64,000 bases of DNA from Nocardia sp. CC227C (GTDB taxonomy: Bacteria > Actinomycetota > Actinomycetes > Mycobacteriales > Mycobacteriaceae). The position numbers and the translations under genes are program-made. This document shows, piece after piece, positions 1 through 8,506 of this stretch; positions within the stretch are counted from its first letter, which is position 1; each line of letters begins with the position of its first letter. The stretch spans positions 515,734 through 579,733 of the forward strand of contig NZ_JASITE010000003.1 in the NCBI RefSeq assembly GCF_030767025.1. Direction: 5' to 3'. The notes beneath the pieces were generated by a model, which was not told where the DNA came from, ran no database searches, and worked only from the letters and a program-made list of their open reading frames with translations.

Positions 1-261
1 CTGGCGCTGGTCTCCGCCGCCCTGGTCACCCTGGTCGCCGCCGCCCCCGATGGCGTGCTGGAAACCGTTGCGGCCCTTGCCCTCATCGCCACTCTGGCCG
101 CGGCGCTCACCGCCGCCCTCGCCCCCGCCGAACACCGCTCCGCCGCCGCCCTGACCTTCCTGGTCGCGGCCTCCGGCATCTCGCTGCTCGGTATCGGCGC
201 GGCGTTCTGGGCGCTGGTCGCCGGGCTCGTGGTCCGGTGGTTTCTTCGCCCGACCGGCTGA
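1..261 (+). CDS. benE: Benzoate/H+ symporter BenE family, C-terminal part
   Basis: The frame is open from the first base of the window, so only the last 86 residues are seen. They form two hydrophobic segments ending in LTFLVAASGISLLGIGAAFWALVAGL, shown here as two blocks: LTFLVAASGISLLGIGAA and FWALVAGL. This resembles the conserved C-terminus of BenE/YdcO aromatic-acid:proton symporters (ITFLVTASG..LLGIGSAFWGL). The full protein would be a polytopic inner-membrane importer of benzoate-like compounds. No aromatic degradation gene is visible on this side. The family call rests on the tail only. Confidence 0.6.
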   Translation: MALVSAALVTLVAAAPDGVLETVAALALIATLAAALTAALAPAEHRSAAALTFLVAASGISLLGIGAAFWALVAGLVVRWFLRPTG

Positions 262-279
262 ACGGGGCCGGTTCGATCG

Positions 280-300
280 CCGCGGCCGATAGGGCCGCGG
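280..300 (+). terminator. Hairpin after the BenE-type gene
   Basis: CCGCGGCC and GGCCGCGG form a perfect 8-bp stem around a GATAG loop, starting about 19 bases after the stop codon. There is no T-tract, which is usual for actinobacterial terminators. Confidence 0.45.
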
Positions 301-429
301 TGGCCGACCGCTGGGCGGGTGTGCCGGTCCGCCGTGCGCGTCGGCGGTGCCGCTGTGCGGGTGGGGCGGGGCTGCGTAGGGTGGTGGGCATTCGGTGTTC
401 GTGCTGGAATTCTGCGACTGGGAGTGGGC

Positions 430-1251
430 TTGAGCGCGGTATTGATTGCGGCGGAGGAACTGCGGGAGCTGTTGTCGCAGGCGGATTCTCGGGTGCGTCT
501 GCTGGACGTGCGCTGGGCGCTGGGTGACCCGGACGGGCCACAGCACTACCTGGACGGGCATATCCCGGGCGCGGTGTTCGTGGATCTGGAGACCGAGCTC
601 TCCGCCCCGCCGTCCCCGGCGCGGGGTCGGCATCCGCTGCCGGAACTCGCGCAGTTGCAGAAGTGCGCGCGCAGTTGGGGCGTGCGCACCGGTGACACCG
701 TCATCGCCTACGACGCCACCGGCGGTATGGCCGCGGCCCGCGCCTGGTGGCTGCTGCGCTGGGCCGGTGTCCCCGATGTCCGCATTCTCGACGGCGGCCT
801 CCCCGCCTGGGAGCGCGCGGGCGGCGACCTCGCCGCGGGTGCCGAACCGGACCCCGTCCCCGGCGACGTGGTCCTCACCTCCGGCCACCTCGCCACCATC
901 GACGCCGACACCGCCGCCACCTGGCCCGGCCTGCTCCTCGACGCCCGAGCGGGCGAACGCTACCGCGGCGACACCGAGCCCGTCGACCCGCGCGCGGGCC
1001 ACATCCCCGGCGCACACAGCGCCCCCACCGCCGAAAACCTCACCGCCGAAGGCTGTTTCAAATCGCCCGCCGAACTCCGCTCCCGCTTCACCGCCTTCGG
1101 CGACGGCAAGGTGGCCGTCTACTGCGGCTCCGGCGTCACCGCCGCCCACCAGGTAGCCGCGCTCGCCGTAGCCGGCATCGACGCGGCCCTCTACCCGGGC
1201 TCCTGGTCCCAGTGGTCCAACGACCCGAAGCGCCCGGTGGCGACCGCCTGA
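430..1251 (+). CDS. Sulfurtransferase (3-mercaptopyruvate/thiosulfate type, tandem rhodanese)
   Basis: The 273-residue cytoplasmic enzyme moves a sulfane sulfur from mercaptopyruvate or thiosulfate to an acceptor through a cysteine persulfide. Two rhodanese domains are visible. The N-terminal non-catalytic one carries LLDVRWALGD and HIPGAVFVDLE. The C-terminal one carries LLDARAGERYRGD, HIPGA and the active-site loop CGSGVTA with the nucleophile near residue 232. A CG[S/T]GVT loop is the form typical of mercaptopyruvate sulfurtransferase (SseA-like), so that substrate is favoured. I chose the TTG at 430 because GGGAG ends six bases before it; GTG 424 is the alternative. Confidence 0.85.
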   Translation: MSAVLIAAEELRELLSQADSRVRLLDVRWALGDPDGPQHYLDGHIPGAVFVDLETELSAPPSPARGRHPLPELAQLQKCARSWGVRTGDTVIAYDATGGMAAARAWWLLRWAGVPDVRILDGGLPAWERAGGDLAAGAEPDPVPGDVVLTSGHLATIDADTAATWPGLLLDARAGERYRGDTEPVDPRAGHIPGAHSAPTAENLTAEGCFKSPAELRSRFTAFGDGKVAVYCGSGVTAAHQVAALAVAGIDAALYPGSWSQWSNDPKRPVATA

Positions 1252-1268
1252 ACCCGGCGGGCGGGTGA

Positions 1269-1670
1269 TCGCCGCCACCGGCCGTCCGGCTTGACCAGGA
1301 GTTCACGGCGGCCGTGCGGCGAGCGGTGGCCTTCGTGGCGGAGCACGGACCACAGCTGACGGTGCAGGTCTTCCTCGACGAGGAGCGCGGTCTGGCGCAC
1401 AGTTTCCAGCTCTATCCCGACTCCGAGGCCGTGCTCGCGCACTGGAAGCTCTCCGACCCCTACATCCAGGATGTGATGAAGCACTGCACGGTGCAGTCCT
1501 TCGAGACCTACGGGGAGATGTCCGACGAGGTGATCGCCGGGCTGCGTTCCGGGCCCGTCGGGACGGTGACGGTTCGGCCGGGGCTGACCGGGTTCACCAG
1601 ATTCGGCACGTCAGGGGCAGCCGGTGGCGACCTGTTGGAGGACCGCCTTGTCGGCGGTGGTGACGGGTAG
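1269..1670 (+). pseudogene. Start-less fragment of a small ABM/quinol-monooxygenase-like protein
   Basis: The frame opens at a TGA (1266) and reads through LDQEFTAAVRRAVAFVAEHG, QVFLDEERGLAHSFQLYPD and SDPYIQDVMKHCTVQSFETYG. This looks like the ferredoxin-like fold of antibiotic-biosynthesis-monooxygenase domain proteins. Protein-like sequence begins before the first usable GTG (1314), while no ATG or ribosome site precedes it, so the N-terminal strand is missing. The last 20 or so codons run antisense to the 3' end of the HNH gene and are probably not ancestral. Best read as a decayed gene; expression from GTG 1314 cannot be excluded. Confidence 0.5.
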
Positions 1671-1694
1671 GTCGTACTGCATGGCGGCGGTCAG
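1611..1694 (-). other. Stranded 3' coding sequence of the HNH gene, beyond an in-frame TAG
   Basis: Directly after the TAG at 1695-1697 the same reading frame continues for 27 codons to a TGA at 1611-1613. The translation includes LTAAMQYDLPVTTADKAVL and ends in a CP dipeptide. This is the sort of C-terminus expected for DUF1524 proteins (a helix, a KY-L-VT-AE/D segment and a terminal Cys). A single CAG-to-TAG change would explain the break. Confidence 0.7.
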
Positions 1695-2378
1695 CTACTT
1701 GGCCGCGTAGAAGCAGTGGTTGGCGGCGGCGGGTGGGAGCCATTCGGCGGGGGTGCTGTCGCCTTTGTCCTGGTTCGTCCTGCCTTCGGTGGCAAGGAGA
1801 TTGAAGTCGAGGTCGTTGGCGAAGCCGATGCGGCGGTCCAGCGGCCAGCCGGCGGCCCCCATATCCCAGGCGGCGGCCAGCGGGTAGACGTGGTCGATCT
1901 GGACGGCTCCGGCATCGGCCTTCTCGAAGGAGAGTCGGCGGCCGGTGTAGGGGTCGTCGAGGTGGCCCGAGATCACCACGCAGGTGCTGCCGGGACGGAA
2001 CCCGACCCCGGTCAACTGTCCGGCCAGCACATTGTTGCGGGTGTCGCAGCCGTCGTGGCCACCGGGCGCATCGTGGTCATCGGTCCACGCCGGGCCGAAG
2101 ACGCAGCCCTGACCGGCCTTGCAGCCGCGCTCGTACCCGCCGGGGCGCGGGCGGGTCGGCAACACCCGCACCCGCGCGAGCAGGTCCTCGAGCTGGGCGC
2201 GCGAGGGACTGCCGGGCGCGGGCGCGGCCCGCGGGCCGATCGCCGAGCAGCCGCTCAGCGCGATCAGTACCGCGCTCGAACCAGCGAGCCAACGCCAGCG
2301 CCGGTCGAGCGTGGCCCCGGTCGGCACCCCCACCGCAGCCGCTCGCGCCGTCCACCGAATCCCGCTCAGAATCCGCAC
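1695..2378 (-). CDS. HNH/DUF1524-family secreted nuclease-like lipoprotein, C-terminally truncated
   Basis: The 227 readable residues start at a GTG. They carry an N-terminal hydrophobic segment ending in a lipobox (IALSGC), so the product is probably exported and lipid-anchored. The core has the DUF1524/HNH signatures HDGCDTRNN, DPYTG, AVQIDHVYPLAAAW and LLATEGRTNQDKGD, with the Asp-His pair and the Asn of a beta-beta-alpha metal fold. Family proteins are presumed extracellular nucleases. The frame stops at TAG 1695, about 27 codons before the family C-terminus, which is still encoded downstream. Whether the truncated protein folds is unknown. The N-terminal start may be further in (second GTG). 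Confidence 0.75.
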   Translation of the reverse strand: MRILSGIRWTARAAAVGVPTGATLDRRWRWLAGSSAVLIALSGCSAIGPRAAPAPGSPSRAQLEDLLARVRVLPTRPRPGGYERGCKAGQGCVFGPAWTDDHDAPGGHDGCDTRNNVLAGQLTGVGFRPGSTCVVISGHLDDPYTGRRLSFEKADAGAVQIDHVYPLAAAWDMGAAGWPLDRRIGFANDLDFNLLATEGRTNQDKGDSTPAEWLPPAAANHCFYAAK

Positions 2379-2465
2379 ATCTCACTTCTACCCGCGTGGG
2401 CGCACGCCACGCGGATTTCGTAGGACTTCGCACCGGTTGCGTGTTCGCCGCGCCGGTTGCCGGGA

Positions 2466-2828
2466 CTACAGCCAGGCCCGCGCCAGCAGATCGTCGGCCG
2501 ACGTCTCCGACATCTGCGGTGGCATACGGGTGGCCGCGATCGTCTCGCAGTGCGCGCCGTCGTGCCCGATCAGCCACGATCCGCCGCGATCCTCGCACTC
2601 GGCGATCTTGGCGAAGGTGGTGAGCAGGAACTGGATGGCGTCCCGCGGATCGGCCGTGCGGGCCAACCGCTGAGATTCCCCCGGTCGGGACAGATCCAGC
2701 CACACCCCCGATTGGCCGTCCAGGCGCATCCCCACGATTTTCGTCGTGTCCACGAAGGTGAATTTCCGCCGCTCCCACGGCGTTGTGGGCGTGAAGCTCT
2801 GCTCGAGCACTTGGAGCAGAATCGTCAT
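2466..2828 (-). CDS. Hypothetical protein, 120 residues
   Basis: Not recognised. I start it at ATG 2828 because GAGGGAGG lies about nine bases upstream; the open frame extends further but upstream codons look non-coding. The protein begins MTILLQVLEQSFTPTT, has the strand-like stretches RKFTFVDTTKIVGMRLD and GSWLIGHDGAHC, and a basic Arg-rich middle. It has no signal peptide or membrane segment. It stands alone between the HNH gene and a decayed SDR tail. Confidence 0.55.
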   Translation of the reverse strand: MTILLQVLEQSFTPTTPWERRKFTFVDTTKIVGMRLDGQSGVWLDLSRPGESQRLARTADPRDAIQFLLTTFAKIAECEDRGGSWLIGHDGAHCETIAATRMPPQMSETSADDLLARAWL

Positions 2829-3011
2829 CTTCACGGCCTCCCTCGGTATCGAGTCGTCGCGGCCCTGGCTGGTGCCGCGATGGATTGTTGCCGGTGCGTC
2901 CCGCCCGATCGCCGCTGAAGCGCAGCAGCCACCGTCCACGCGCGGTGACCAGCGGATATCCCAGTATGTTCCAAAATCGCCCGGTTTGGTATCCCCTCGG
3001 CTCGTCCGGTT

Positions 3012-3169
3012 TCAGACGAGTTCCAGACCGCCGTCCACGGTGATGACCTGACCGGTGATCCAGGCGGCCGCCGGTTCGCTCACACGCAGTATCCAGGCCG
3101 CGACCTCTGCGGGGACCCCGCGGCGGCGCAGCGGGATGCGTGCGGTCTCCTCCCGCTTGATGGAGTTCA
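3012..3169 (-). pseudogene. C-terminal remnant of a short-chain dehydrogenase
   Basis: On the minus strand, about 50 codons read RIPLRRRGVPAEVAAWIL, then AAAWITGQVITVDGG, then LELV and a stop. This is the unmistakable SDR C-terminus (..P.RRG.PEEVA..I..L......W.TGQ.I.VDGG). Nothing of the Rossmann fold or the YxxxK site is present. The similarity ends precisely at the stop codon of the HAD gene, so a deletion or insertion has fused the two. Confidence 0.7.
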
Positions 3170-3826
3170 GTGGATGTGCACGGCGATCAGTCCGTCGCCC
3201 CGCTCCTCGACGCGGATGCCGGTCAGGTCGGGCACGTGGGCGGTCGGGGCGTGGGCGGCCGCGCGCGGGCCGACGCCGACGACGCGCATGCCCGCCGCCT
3301 TGCCCGCGGCGATACCCGCCGCGGAATCCTCGAAGACCAGGCAGTCCCCGGGTGGGAGGCCGAGTTCGGCGGCGGCCTTCAGGAACCCCTCGGGATCCGG
3401 CTTGCTGACCGTGACCGATTCGGCGGTGATGCGGACCGTCGGTACGGGCAGCCCGGCCGCACCCATGCGGGCCTCGGTGAGCGCGATATCCGCCGAGGTC
3501 ACCAGCGCGTGCGGGAGGTGCGCGACCGCCGCCAGGAACTCGGGCGCGCCCGGGATCGGCACCACGCCGTCCACGATGGTGGTCTCCTCCCGCAGCATGC
3601 GGTCATTGTCGGCGTGATTGAGCTCCATGGGCCGGTCGGGCAGCAGGGCGGCCATGGTCGCCCAGCCCTGCCGTCCGTGCGCCACCGCCAGCACCTCCTC
3701 GATCGGCAGCCCGTGGGTGGCGGCCCAGGTCCGCCATAGTCGCTCCACGACGGCTTCGGAATTGACGAGGGTGCTGTCCATGTCCAGCAGCAGGGCGCGG
3801 GCGGTGAGCGTGGCGGTAACCGTCAT
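3167..3826 (-). CDS. HAD-superfamily phosphatase (sugar-phosphate phosphatase/beta-phosphoglucomutase-like)
   Basis: This is a 219-residue cytoplasmic HAD hydrolase. Motif I is LLLDMDSTLVNSE (nucleophile Asp near residue 16), motif II is the Thr/Ser in LVTSAD, motif III the Lys in VSKPDPEGF, and motif IV FEDSAAGIAAGKAAGM. A small helical cap follows motif I. This pattern fits subfamily IA sugar-phosphate phosphatases (GPP/YfbT-like); the exact substrate is not readable. The start is ATG 3826; upstream codons are out of family. The stop codon abuts the SDR remnant. Confidence 0.82.
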   Translation of the reverse strand: MTVTATLTARALLLDMDSTLVNSEAVVERLWRTWAATHGLPIEEVLAVAHGRQGWATMAALLPDRPMELNHADNDRMLREETTIVDGVVPIPGAPEFLAAVAHLPHALVTSADIALTEARMGAAGLPVPTVRITAESVTVSKPDPEGFLKAAAELGLPPGDCLVFEDSAAGIAAGKAAGMRVVGVGPRAAAHAPTAHVPDLTGIRVEERGDGLIAVHIH

Positions 3827-3921
3827 GTACTGGTTATAACCACGCTTTCCCGGCGTGGCAATGCGCGCCGACGTCGACGCCTGGCGAGCCGCCCGCGAAA
3901 GCCTTTGTTGTGCAACCGGTC

Positions 3922-4557
3922 TCACCGGGTACGGGCTTGCTCGAGGATGTCGGATCGGGCGGCCCGAACGGCATCGCGGTGGGCGGCTGCGGTGGCCGGG
4001 TCGTCGCCCAGCGCCAGATACTCCAAGAGCAGGCCGCGATGGACCGCGAGGATGCGGGCGGCGAGGGAGCGGGCGGTTTCGGGTGGCGTGCCCGCTGCTT
4101 CCAGTGCCGCCGCCAGTGGGATCAGCCATTCGGTGACGACCGGGTCGAGGAAGCGTCGACGCAGCTCGGGGTCTCGGGTCGCGGCCGCGTAGATCTCGAA
4201 GAACATGGCGGTCCGGCGGCGACCCTCCGGAAGGTGGGCTTGGGTCCAGGCGTAATCGAGGCCTTCGGCGACGACGCCGGCCACGTGTTCGGCGGTCGGG
4301 GGGAGGTCCGAGGAGAACTCCCGGATGCGGGAGAGCAGCTGCCGGGAGATCGCGAGGTAGTCGTCGAGGGTGTGGTCGACGATCTCGGTGATCAGGGCTT
4401 CCCGGCTGCCGAAGTGATGCAGGAGATTGCGGGTCGAGGTTCCGAGGTGATCGGCCAGCGGGCGCAGGGTGAGTCCGAACAGTCCGTGTTCGTCCGCGTA
4501 GTCGCGGCATCCGTCGAGAAGTTCACGCCGTCGTTCGGCGTCTTTGGGGCGTCCCAT
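3922..4557 (-). CDS. TetR-family transcriptional regulator
   Basis: The 211-residue regulator has an N-terminal helix-turn-helix in LTLRPLADHLGTSTRNLLHHFGSREALI (residues about 28-55), described here by its ends LTLRPLADHLG and HHFGSREALI. The rest is an all-helical ligand/dimer domain of the usual length. It is divergent from the FBP-domain gene, and a long perfect palindrome lies between the two starts, so it probably represses both itself and that neighbour. The effector is unknown. Confidence 0.85.
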   Translation of the reverse strand: MGRPKDAERRRELLDGCRDYADEHGLFGLTLRPLADHLGTSTRNLLHHFGSREALITEIVDHTLDDYLAISRQLLSRIREFSSDLPPTAEHVAGVVAEGLDYAWTQAHLPEGRRRTAMFFEIYAAATRDPELRRRFLDPVVTEWLIPLAAALEAAGTPPETARSLAARILAVHRGLLLEYLALGDDPATAAAHRDAVRAARSDILEQARTR

Positions 4558-4572
4558 GCTGAGCAGTTTATA

Positions 4573-4600
4573 CTACGATCGTTACATGAAACGATCGTAG
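4573..4600. promoter_or_regulatory. 28-bp palindromic operator between TetR and FBP genes
   Basis: CTACGATCGTT (4573-4583) and AACGATCGTAG (4590-4600) are perfect inverted 11-bp arms around ACATGA. TATACT at 4569-4574 is a good -10 for the rightward gene and overlaps the left arm, so binding of the adjacent TetR would block transcription. Each arm also contains the self-complementary core CGATCG. Confidence 0.8.
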
Positions 4601-4614
4601 AAGGAATTGCCGGA

Positions 4615-5106
4615 ATGCAGGACACCACCAGAGACGACATCGCCCGCTGTTTCGTGAACAGCTCCCGAAGCGCCGTCCGGACGATGACATTGCCCCGCGA
4701 CTTCGATGACATGCCCTGGCCGGATTTGGACTATGTCGGCTGGATCGACCCGCGTGCGCCCCGCCGCGCCTATCTGGTCGCCGAGCACGCCGGGCGGCTG
4801 GTCGGCATCGAACTGCGGGCGGCGAGCAGCGACGGCCCTCGGCCCCGCACGGGCATGTGCGAGCTGTGCCACGCGGTCCACCGCGTCGGCGGGACGAACC
4901 TGTTCACCGCGCGCAAGGCCGGAGCCGCGGGCAAGGCGGGCAACAGCGTGGGTACCTACATGTGCGCCGACTTCTGCTGTTCGCTGTATGTGCGCGGCCG
5001 CAAACCACTCGGCGGCAACCAGCCCGAACAGGCATTGCCCACCGAGACGCGCATCGCGCAGCTCGTCCGGCGTATCGACGGATTCGTCGCCCGCGTGCTG
5101 GGGTGA
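4615..5106 (+). CDS. FBP-domain protein with C-terminal treble-clef zinc finger
   Basis: This 163-residue protein matches the small actinobacterial FBP family, whose zinc finger is related to one in fibronectin-binding/EF-G-associated proteins. The N-terminal half has MTLPRDF, WPDLDYVGWIDPRAPRRAYL and VGIELR. The C-terminal half has MCELCHAVHRVGGTNLFTARKAG followed by GTYMCADFCC, giving paired cysteines for one zinc. Members are suspected to act at ribosomes, but this is not established. It is controlled in all likelihood by the divergent TetR through the palindrome upstream of ATG 4615. Confidence 0.75.
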   Translation: MQDTTRDDIARCFVNSSRSAVRTMTLPRDFDDMPWPDLDYVGWIDPRAPRRAYLVAEHAGRLVGIELRAASSDGPRPRTGMCELCHAVHRVGGTNLFTARKAGAAGKAGNSVGTYMCADFCCSLYVRGRKPLGGNQPEQALPTETRIAQLVRRIDGFVARVLG

Positions 5107-5184
5107 GCGGCCCGCGCCGGAGCACCCGGCGGCCGGGCGCGGGCCGGGCGCGGGCTTGTCGGACCCGGCTGATTTGATGGGCGG

Positions 5185-8100
5185 ATGCTGCACGGACTGT
5201 GGTCGCCGGGGTCCGGGCTGGTGCTGTGGCATCGGCCGGACGGCGATGCCGGGGCGGTCGTGGGCGAACTGCCGGATCCGCTGGGGTCGATCGTGCGGAC
5301 GGCGCGGTTCCGGCATCGGGCCGAGGTCCTGGTGCCCGGCGCGCAGGGGCCGGAGCAGGTCACGGTGCGGGGGCACGCCCTGGCTCCCGAGACGGCGGCG
5401 CGGGTGCTGTTGCAGGAGTTGCCGCCGCGGGCGGTGGCGGGGGATCTGCGGTTTCTCGCGCATGTGGCACGCGGTATCGACCGCTGGGTGGGAGCCGGTC
5501 GGGTGGTGCCCGAGGTGCGCCGCGACGACGGCGAATGGTGGGTGCGCTGGCGGCTGCTGGGCGGCCAGCGGCAGCGTGCCTGGCTGGCGGAGCTGGCGGT
5601 CGCCATGCCCGCCGCGCTGCGCACGGTGGGGCGGCCGTCCGCGCTGCTGGAGGACTTCACCGGCGAACTCGCCGACCCGATCACCCGGCTGCGACTGGCG
5701 GAAGCGGCGCCATCGCTATCGGCCGACGGAATCTCGGCCGAGACAGCGAGCAGTGCGACGCACTCGGCGGAGATCACCGGCACCGCGGTGATCGGCGGAT
5801 CGGCCCGCGCTGCCGCCACGCCCACGGGCGATGAATCGGTTCGGGACACCTCACGTGCGGCGGGGGTCGGATCGCCCGCGAGTCGCGCTCGGCGGGCGGT
5901 GGCATCGCGAAACGAGGGCGCGGTGGCGGCCGACGATCCGGAATCACTGACCGCGGCATTGCGGGACAGCCTGGCGGCGGCGGAGGGCTACCCCGGGCCG
6001 GACGACCATCCGGTGCACGCCACCCGGGTGGGCCCGCATCCGCTGCTCGCCGCCCTGGCCGGGGACGGGCCGCTGGAGATCGGGTCGCATCGGCTGGCGT
6101 CGGTGCTGGAGGACTGGCGGACGAGTCTGACCGCCGATGAACCCGAACTGGTGCTGCGCCTGCTGGAACCGCCGGACGCGGAGGCGGAGGCGGCGGATGT
6201 GCTGTGGCGGCTGGAGGTGTGCCTGCACACCGAGGGCGAGGCGCCGCAGCCGGTGCTGCTGCCGGGCGATCCGCAGGCGGTGCGGGTGGCGGGGGAGAAG
6301 CTGGCCGCCGCCAAACAGGCGTATCCGCGGCTGCGGGATCTGCCCGGCGACCCGCACAGCATGGATCTGCTGCTGCCGACCGAGGTGGTGATGGATCTGG
6401 TGGCGCACGGGGCGCAGGCATTGCAGTCGGCGGGGGTGCGGCTGCTGCTGCCGCGGGCCTGGCGGATCACCACACCCAGTCTGCGGCTGCGGGTGCAGAG
6501 CCCCGCCGCGACCGAAACGGCGGTCGGGCTCGGGGGTCTGGTGTCCTACCGGTGGGAGCTCGCCCTCGGCGACACCGTGCTGACGCCCGCCGAGATGGCG
6601 CGCATCATTGCCGCCAAGTCGGATCTGGTGCAGCTGCGCGGGCAGTGGGTGCAGGCCGACCATCGAGTGCTGGCCGCCGCCGCGGAGTACGTATCGGGTC
6701 GAGCCGACGCCACCTCCACCACCATCGGCGGTCTCTTCGCCGAACTCGCCGCCAATCCGGTGACCCGCGTCCCGCTCGAGTCGATCACCGCGACCGGTTG
6801 GGCGGCAGAGCTTTTCGACACCGAGCACCCGACCGAACCGGTCGATCCACCCTCCGGCCTGAAGGCCGAACTGCGCCCCTACCAGCAGCGCGGCCTCACC
6901 TGGCTGGCCACCATGTCCCGCCTCGGCTGCGGTGCCGTCCTCGCCGACGACATGGGCCTCGGCAAGACCATCCAGGTGCTGGCGCTGCTGGTGCACGAGC
7001 GCGAAACCCCGCCACCCAGGCCGGATTCCGCGCACGGGGCGGCCGCCCCTGCCGAGCGGGTGCGCACGGCCGGTGACCCCGCGACAGTCCACCCGGCCGA
7101 CACCGCCGCGCCGCACTCGCCCGTCGTCGCCGGTCCCGCCCCCACCCTGCTGGTGTGCCCGATGTCCGTGGTGGGCAACTGGCAGCGGGAGGCGGAACGG
7201 TTCACCCCCGGGCTGCGGGTGCTGGTGCACCACGGTGCCGGACGGCGGACGGGTGCGGAATTCGATGCGGCCGTGCAGGACTCGGATCTGGTCGTCACCA
7301 CCTACGCGCTGTTGGCCCGCGACGTGGAGGAGTTGAAGCGGCAGGAATGGCAGCGCGTGGTGCTGGACGAGGCGCAGCACATCAAGAACGCGGCGACCAG
7401 GCAGGCACGCGCCGCCCGGGCGGTGCCCGCGCGACATCGCCTGGCGCTCACCGGAACCCCGGTGGAGAACCGGCTCGAGGAGTTGCGCTCCATCCTGGAT
7501 TTCGCCAATCCGAAACTGCTGGGCAAACCCTCGGATTTCCACGCCCGTTTCGCGGTGCCCATCGAGCGCGAGCGCGACGAGAACGCCGTGGCCCGCCTGC
7601 GCGCCATCACCTCCCCGTTCGTGCTGCGCCGGGTCAAGACCGATCCGGCGGTGATCTCCGACCTTCCCGAGAAGATCGAGATGACGGTGCGCGCCAATCT
7701 CACCGTCGAACAGGCCGCGCTCTACCAGGCGGTTCTCGACGATATGACGCAGCGGCTGAAGGCCGCGAAATCCAAGGAGGACATGGGGCGCAAGGGTGCG
7801 GTGCTGGCCGCGCTGACCCGGCTCAAGCAGGTGTGCAACCATCCCGCGCATTTCCTCGGCGACGGTTCCGGCGTGCTGCGCCGCGGACGCCACCGCTCCG
7901 GCAAGCTGGCCCTGGTCGAGGACGTGCTCGAGGCCGTCCTCGCCGACGGCGAACGCGCCCTGCTGTTCACGCAGTTCCGCGAGTTCGGCGAGTTGGTGGC
8001 CCCCTTCTTCACGGAACGCTTCGGCGTGCAGATCCCCTTCCTGCACGGCGGCGTCCCGAAGCAGCGCCGCGACACCATGGTCACCCGTTTCCAGGAGTCC

Positions 8101-8436
8101 GACGGCCCGCCGCTCATGCTGCTCTCGCTCAAGGCGGGTGGCACCGGCCTGAACCTCACCGCCGCCAATCATGTGGTGCACCTGGATCGTTGGTGGAATC
8201 CGGCGGTGGAGAACCAGGCCACCGACCGCGCCTTCCGCATCGGCCAGCGTCGCGACGTCCAGGTCCGCAAGCTGGTGTGCGTGGACACCATCGAGGAGCG
8301 CATCGACGACATGCTCTCCGGCAAGCGCCAACTCGCGGATCTGACGGTGGGTGTCGGCGAGAACTGGATCACCGAACTCGGCGACGACGAACTGCGCGAC
8401 CTGTTCGCCCTCGGTTCCGAGGCGGTGGGGGAGTGA
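5185..8436 (+). CDS. SNF2-family DNA-dependent ATPase/helicase with DUF3670 N-domain
   Basis: A 1083-residue Swi2/Snf2 ATPase. The first 500 or so residues correspond to the bacterial SNF2-associated (DUF3670) region. The motor has motif I DDMGLGKT near residue 590, LLVCPMSVVGNW (Ia), DEAQHIKN near 728 (DEAQ rather than DEAH), LTGTPVENR (III), then the second RecA lobe with LLFTQFREF, SLKAGGTGLNLT near 982 and ATDRAFRIGQ (VI). A Pro/Ala-rich insert of about 45 residues separates motifs I and Ia, and another linker (residues 185-250) is low complexity. It likely remodels protein-DNA complexes using ATP. The SWIM gene 70 bases downstream is probably co-transcribed. Confidence 0.9.
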   Translation: MLHGLWSPGSGLVLWHRPDGDAGAVVGELPDPLGSIVRTARFRHRAEVLVPGAQGPEQVTVRGHALAPETAARVLLQELPPRAVAGDLRFLAHVARGIDRWVGAGRVVPEVRRDDGEWWVRWRLLGGQRQRAWLAELAVAMPAALRTVGRPSALLEDFTGELADPITRLRLAEAAPSLSADGISAETASSATHSAEITGTAVIGGSARAAATPTGDESVRDTSRAAGVGSPASRARRAVASRNEGAVAADDPESLTAALRDSLAAAEGYPGPDDHPVHATRVGPHPLLAALAGDGPLEIGSHRLASVLEDWRTSLTADEPELVLRLLEPPDAEAEAADVLWRLEVCLHTEGEAPQPVLLPGDPQAVRVAGEKLAAAKQAYPRLRDLPGDPHSMDLLLPTEVVMDLVAHGAQALQSAGVRLLLPRAWRITTPSLRLRVQSPAATETAVGLGGLVSYRWELALGDTVLTPAEMARIIAAKSDLVQLRGQWVQADHRVLAAAAEYVSGRADATSTTIGGLFAELAANPVTRVPLESITATGWAAELFDTEHPTEPVDPPSGLKAELRPYQQRGLTWLATMSRLGCGAVLADDMGLGKTIQVLALLVHERETPPPRPDSAHGAAAPAERVRTAGDPATVHPADTAAPHSPVVAGPAPTLLVCPMSVVGNWQREAERFTPGLRVLVHHGAGRRTGAEFDAAVQDSDLVVTTYALLARDVEELKRQEWQRVVLDEAQHIKNAATRQARAARAVPARHRLALTGTPVENRLEELRSILDFANPKLLGKPSDFHARFAVPIERERDENAVARLRAITSPFVLRRVKTDPAVISDLPEKIEMTVRANLTVEQAALYQAVLDDMTQRLKAAKSKEDMGRKGAVLAALTRLKQVCNHPAHFLGDGSGVLRRGRHRSGKLALVEDVLEAVLADGERALLFTQFREFGELVAPFFTERFGVQIPFLHGGVPKQRRDTMVTRFQESDGPPLMLLSLKAGGTGLNLTAANHVVHLDRWWNPAVENQATDRAFRIGQRRDVQVRKLVCVDTIEERIDDMLSGKRQLADLTVGVGENWITELGDDELRDLFALGSEAVGE

Positions 8437-8506
8437 GCGCTCGAGCGCGGCGGCGGCAGCGCAGCGTAACCACGCAGCGCTCCGCTCACGCCCGAAAGGA
8501 CGCAGA

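Noticed and set aside
1695..1697. The TAG in the HNH gene as a pyrrolysine codon
   Set aside because: Pyrrolysine systems are not known in these actinobacteria and the gene family has no need for it; mutation or ordinary read-through is simpler.
5944..8331. A 795-codon open frame antisense to the SNF2 gene
   Set aside because: Same cause: third-position GC of the true gene suppresses stops on the opposite strand.
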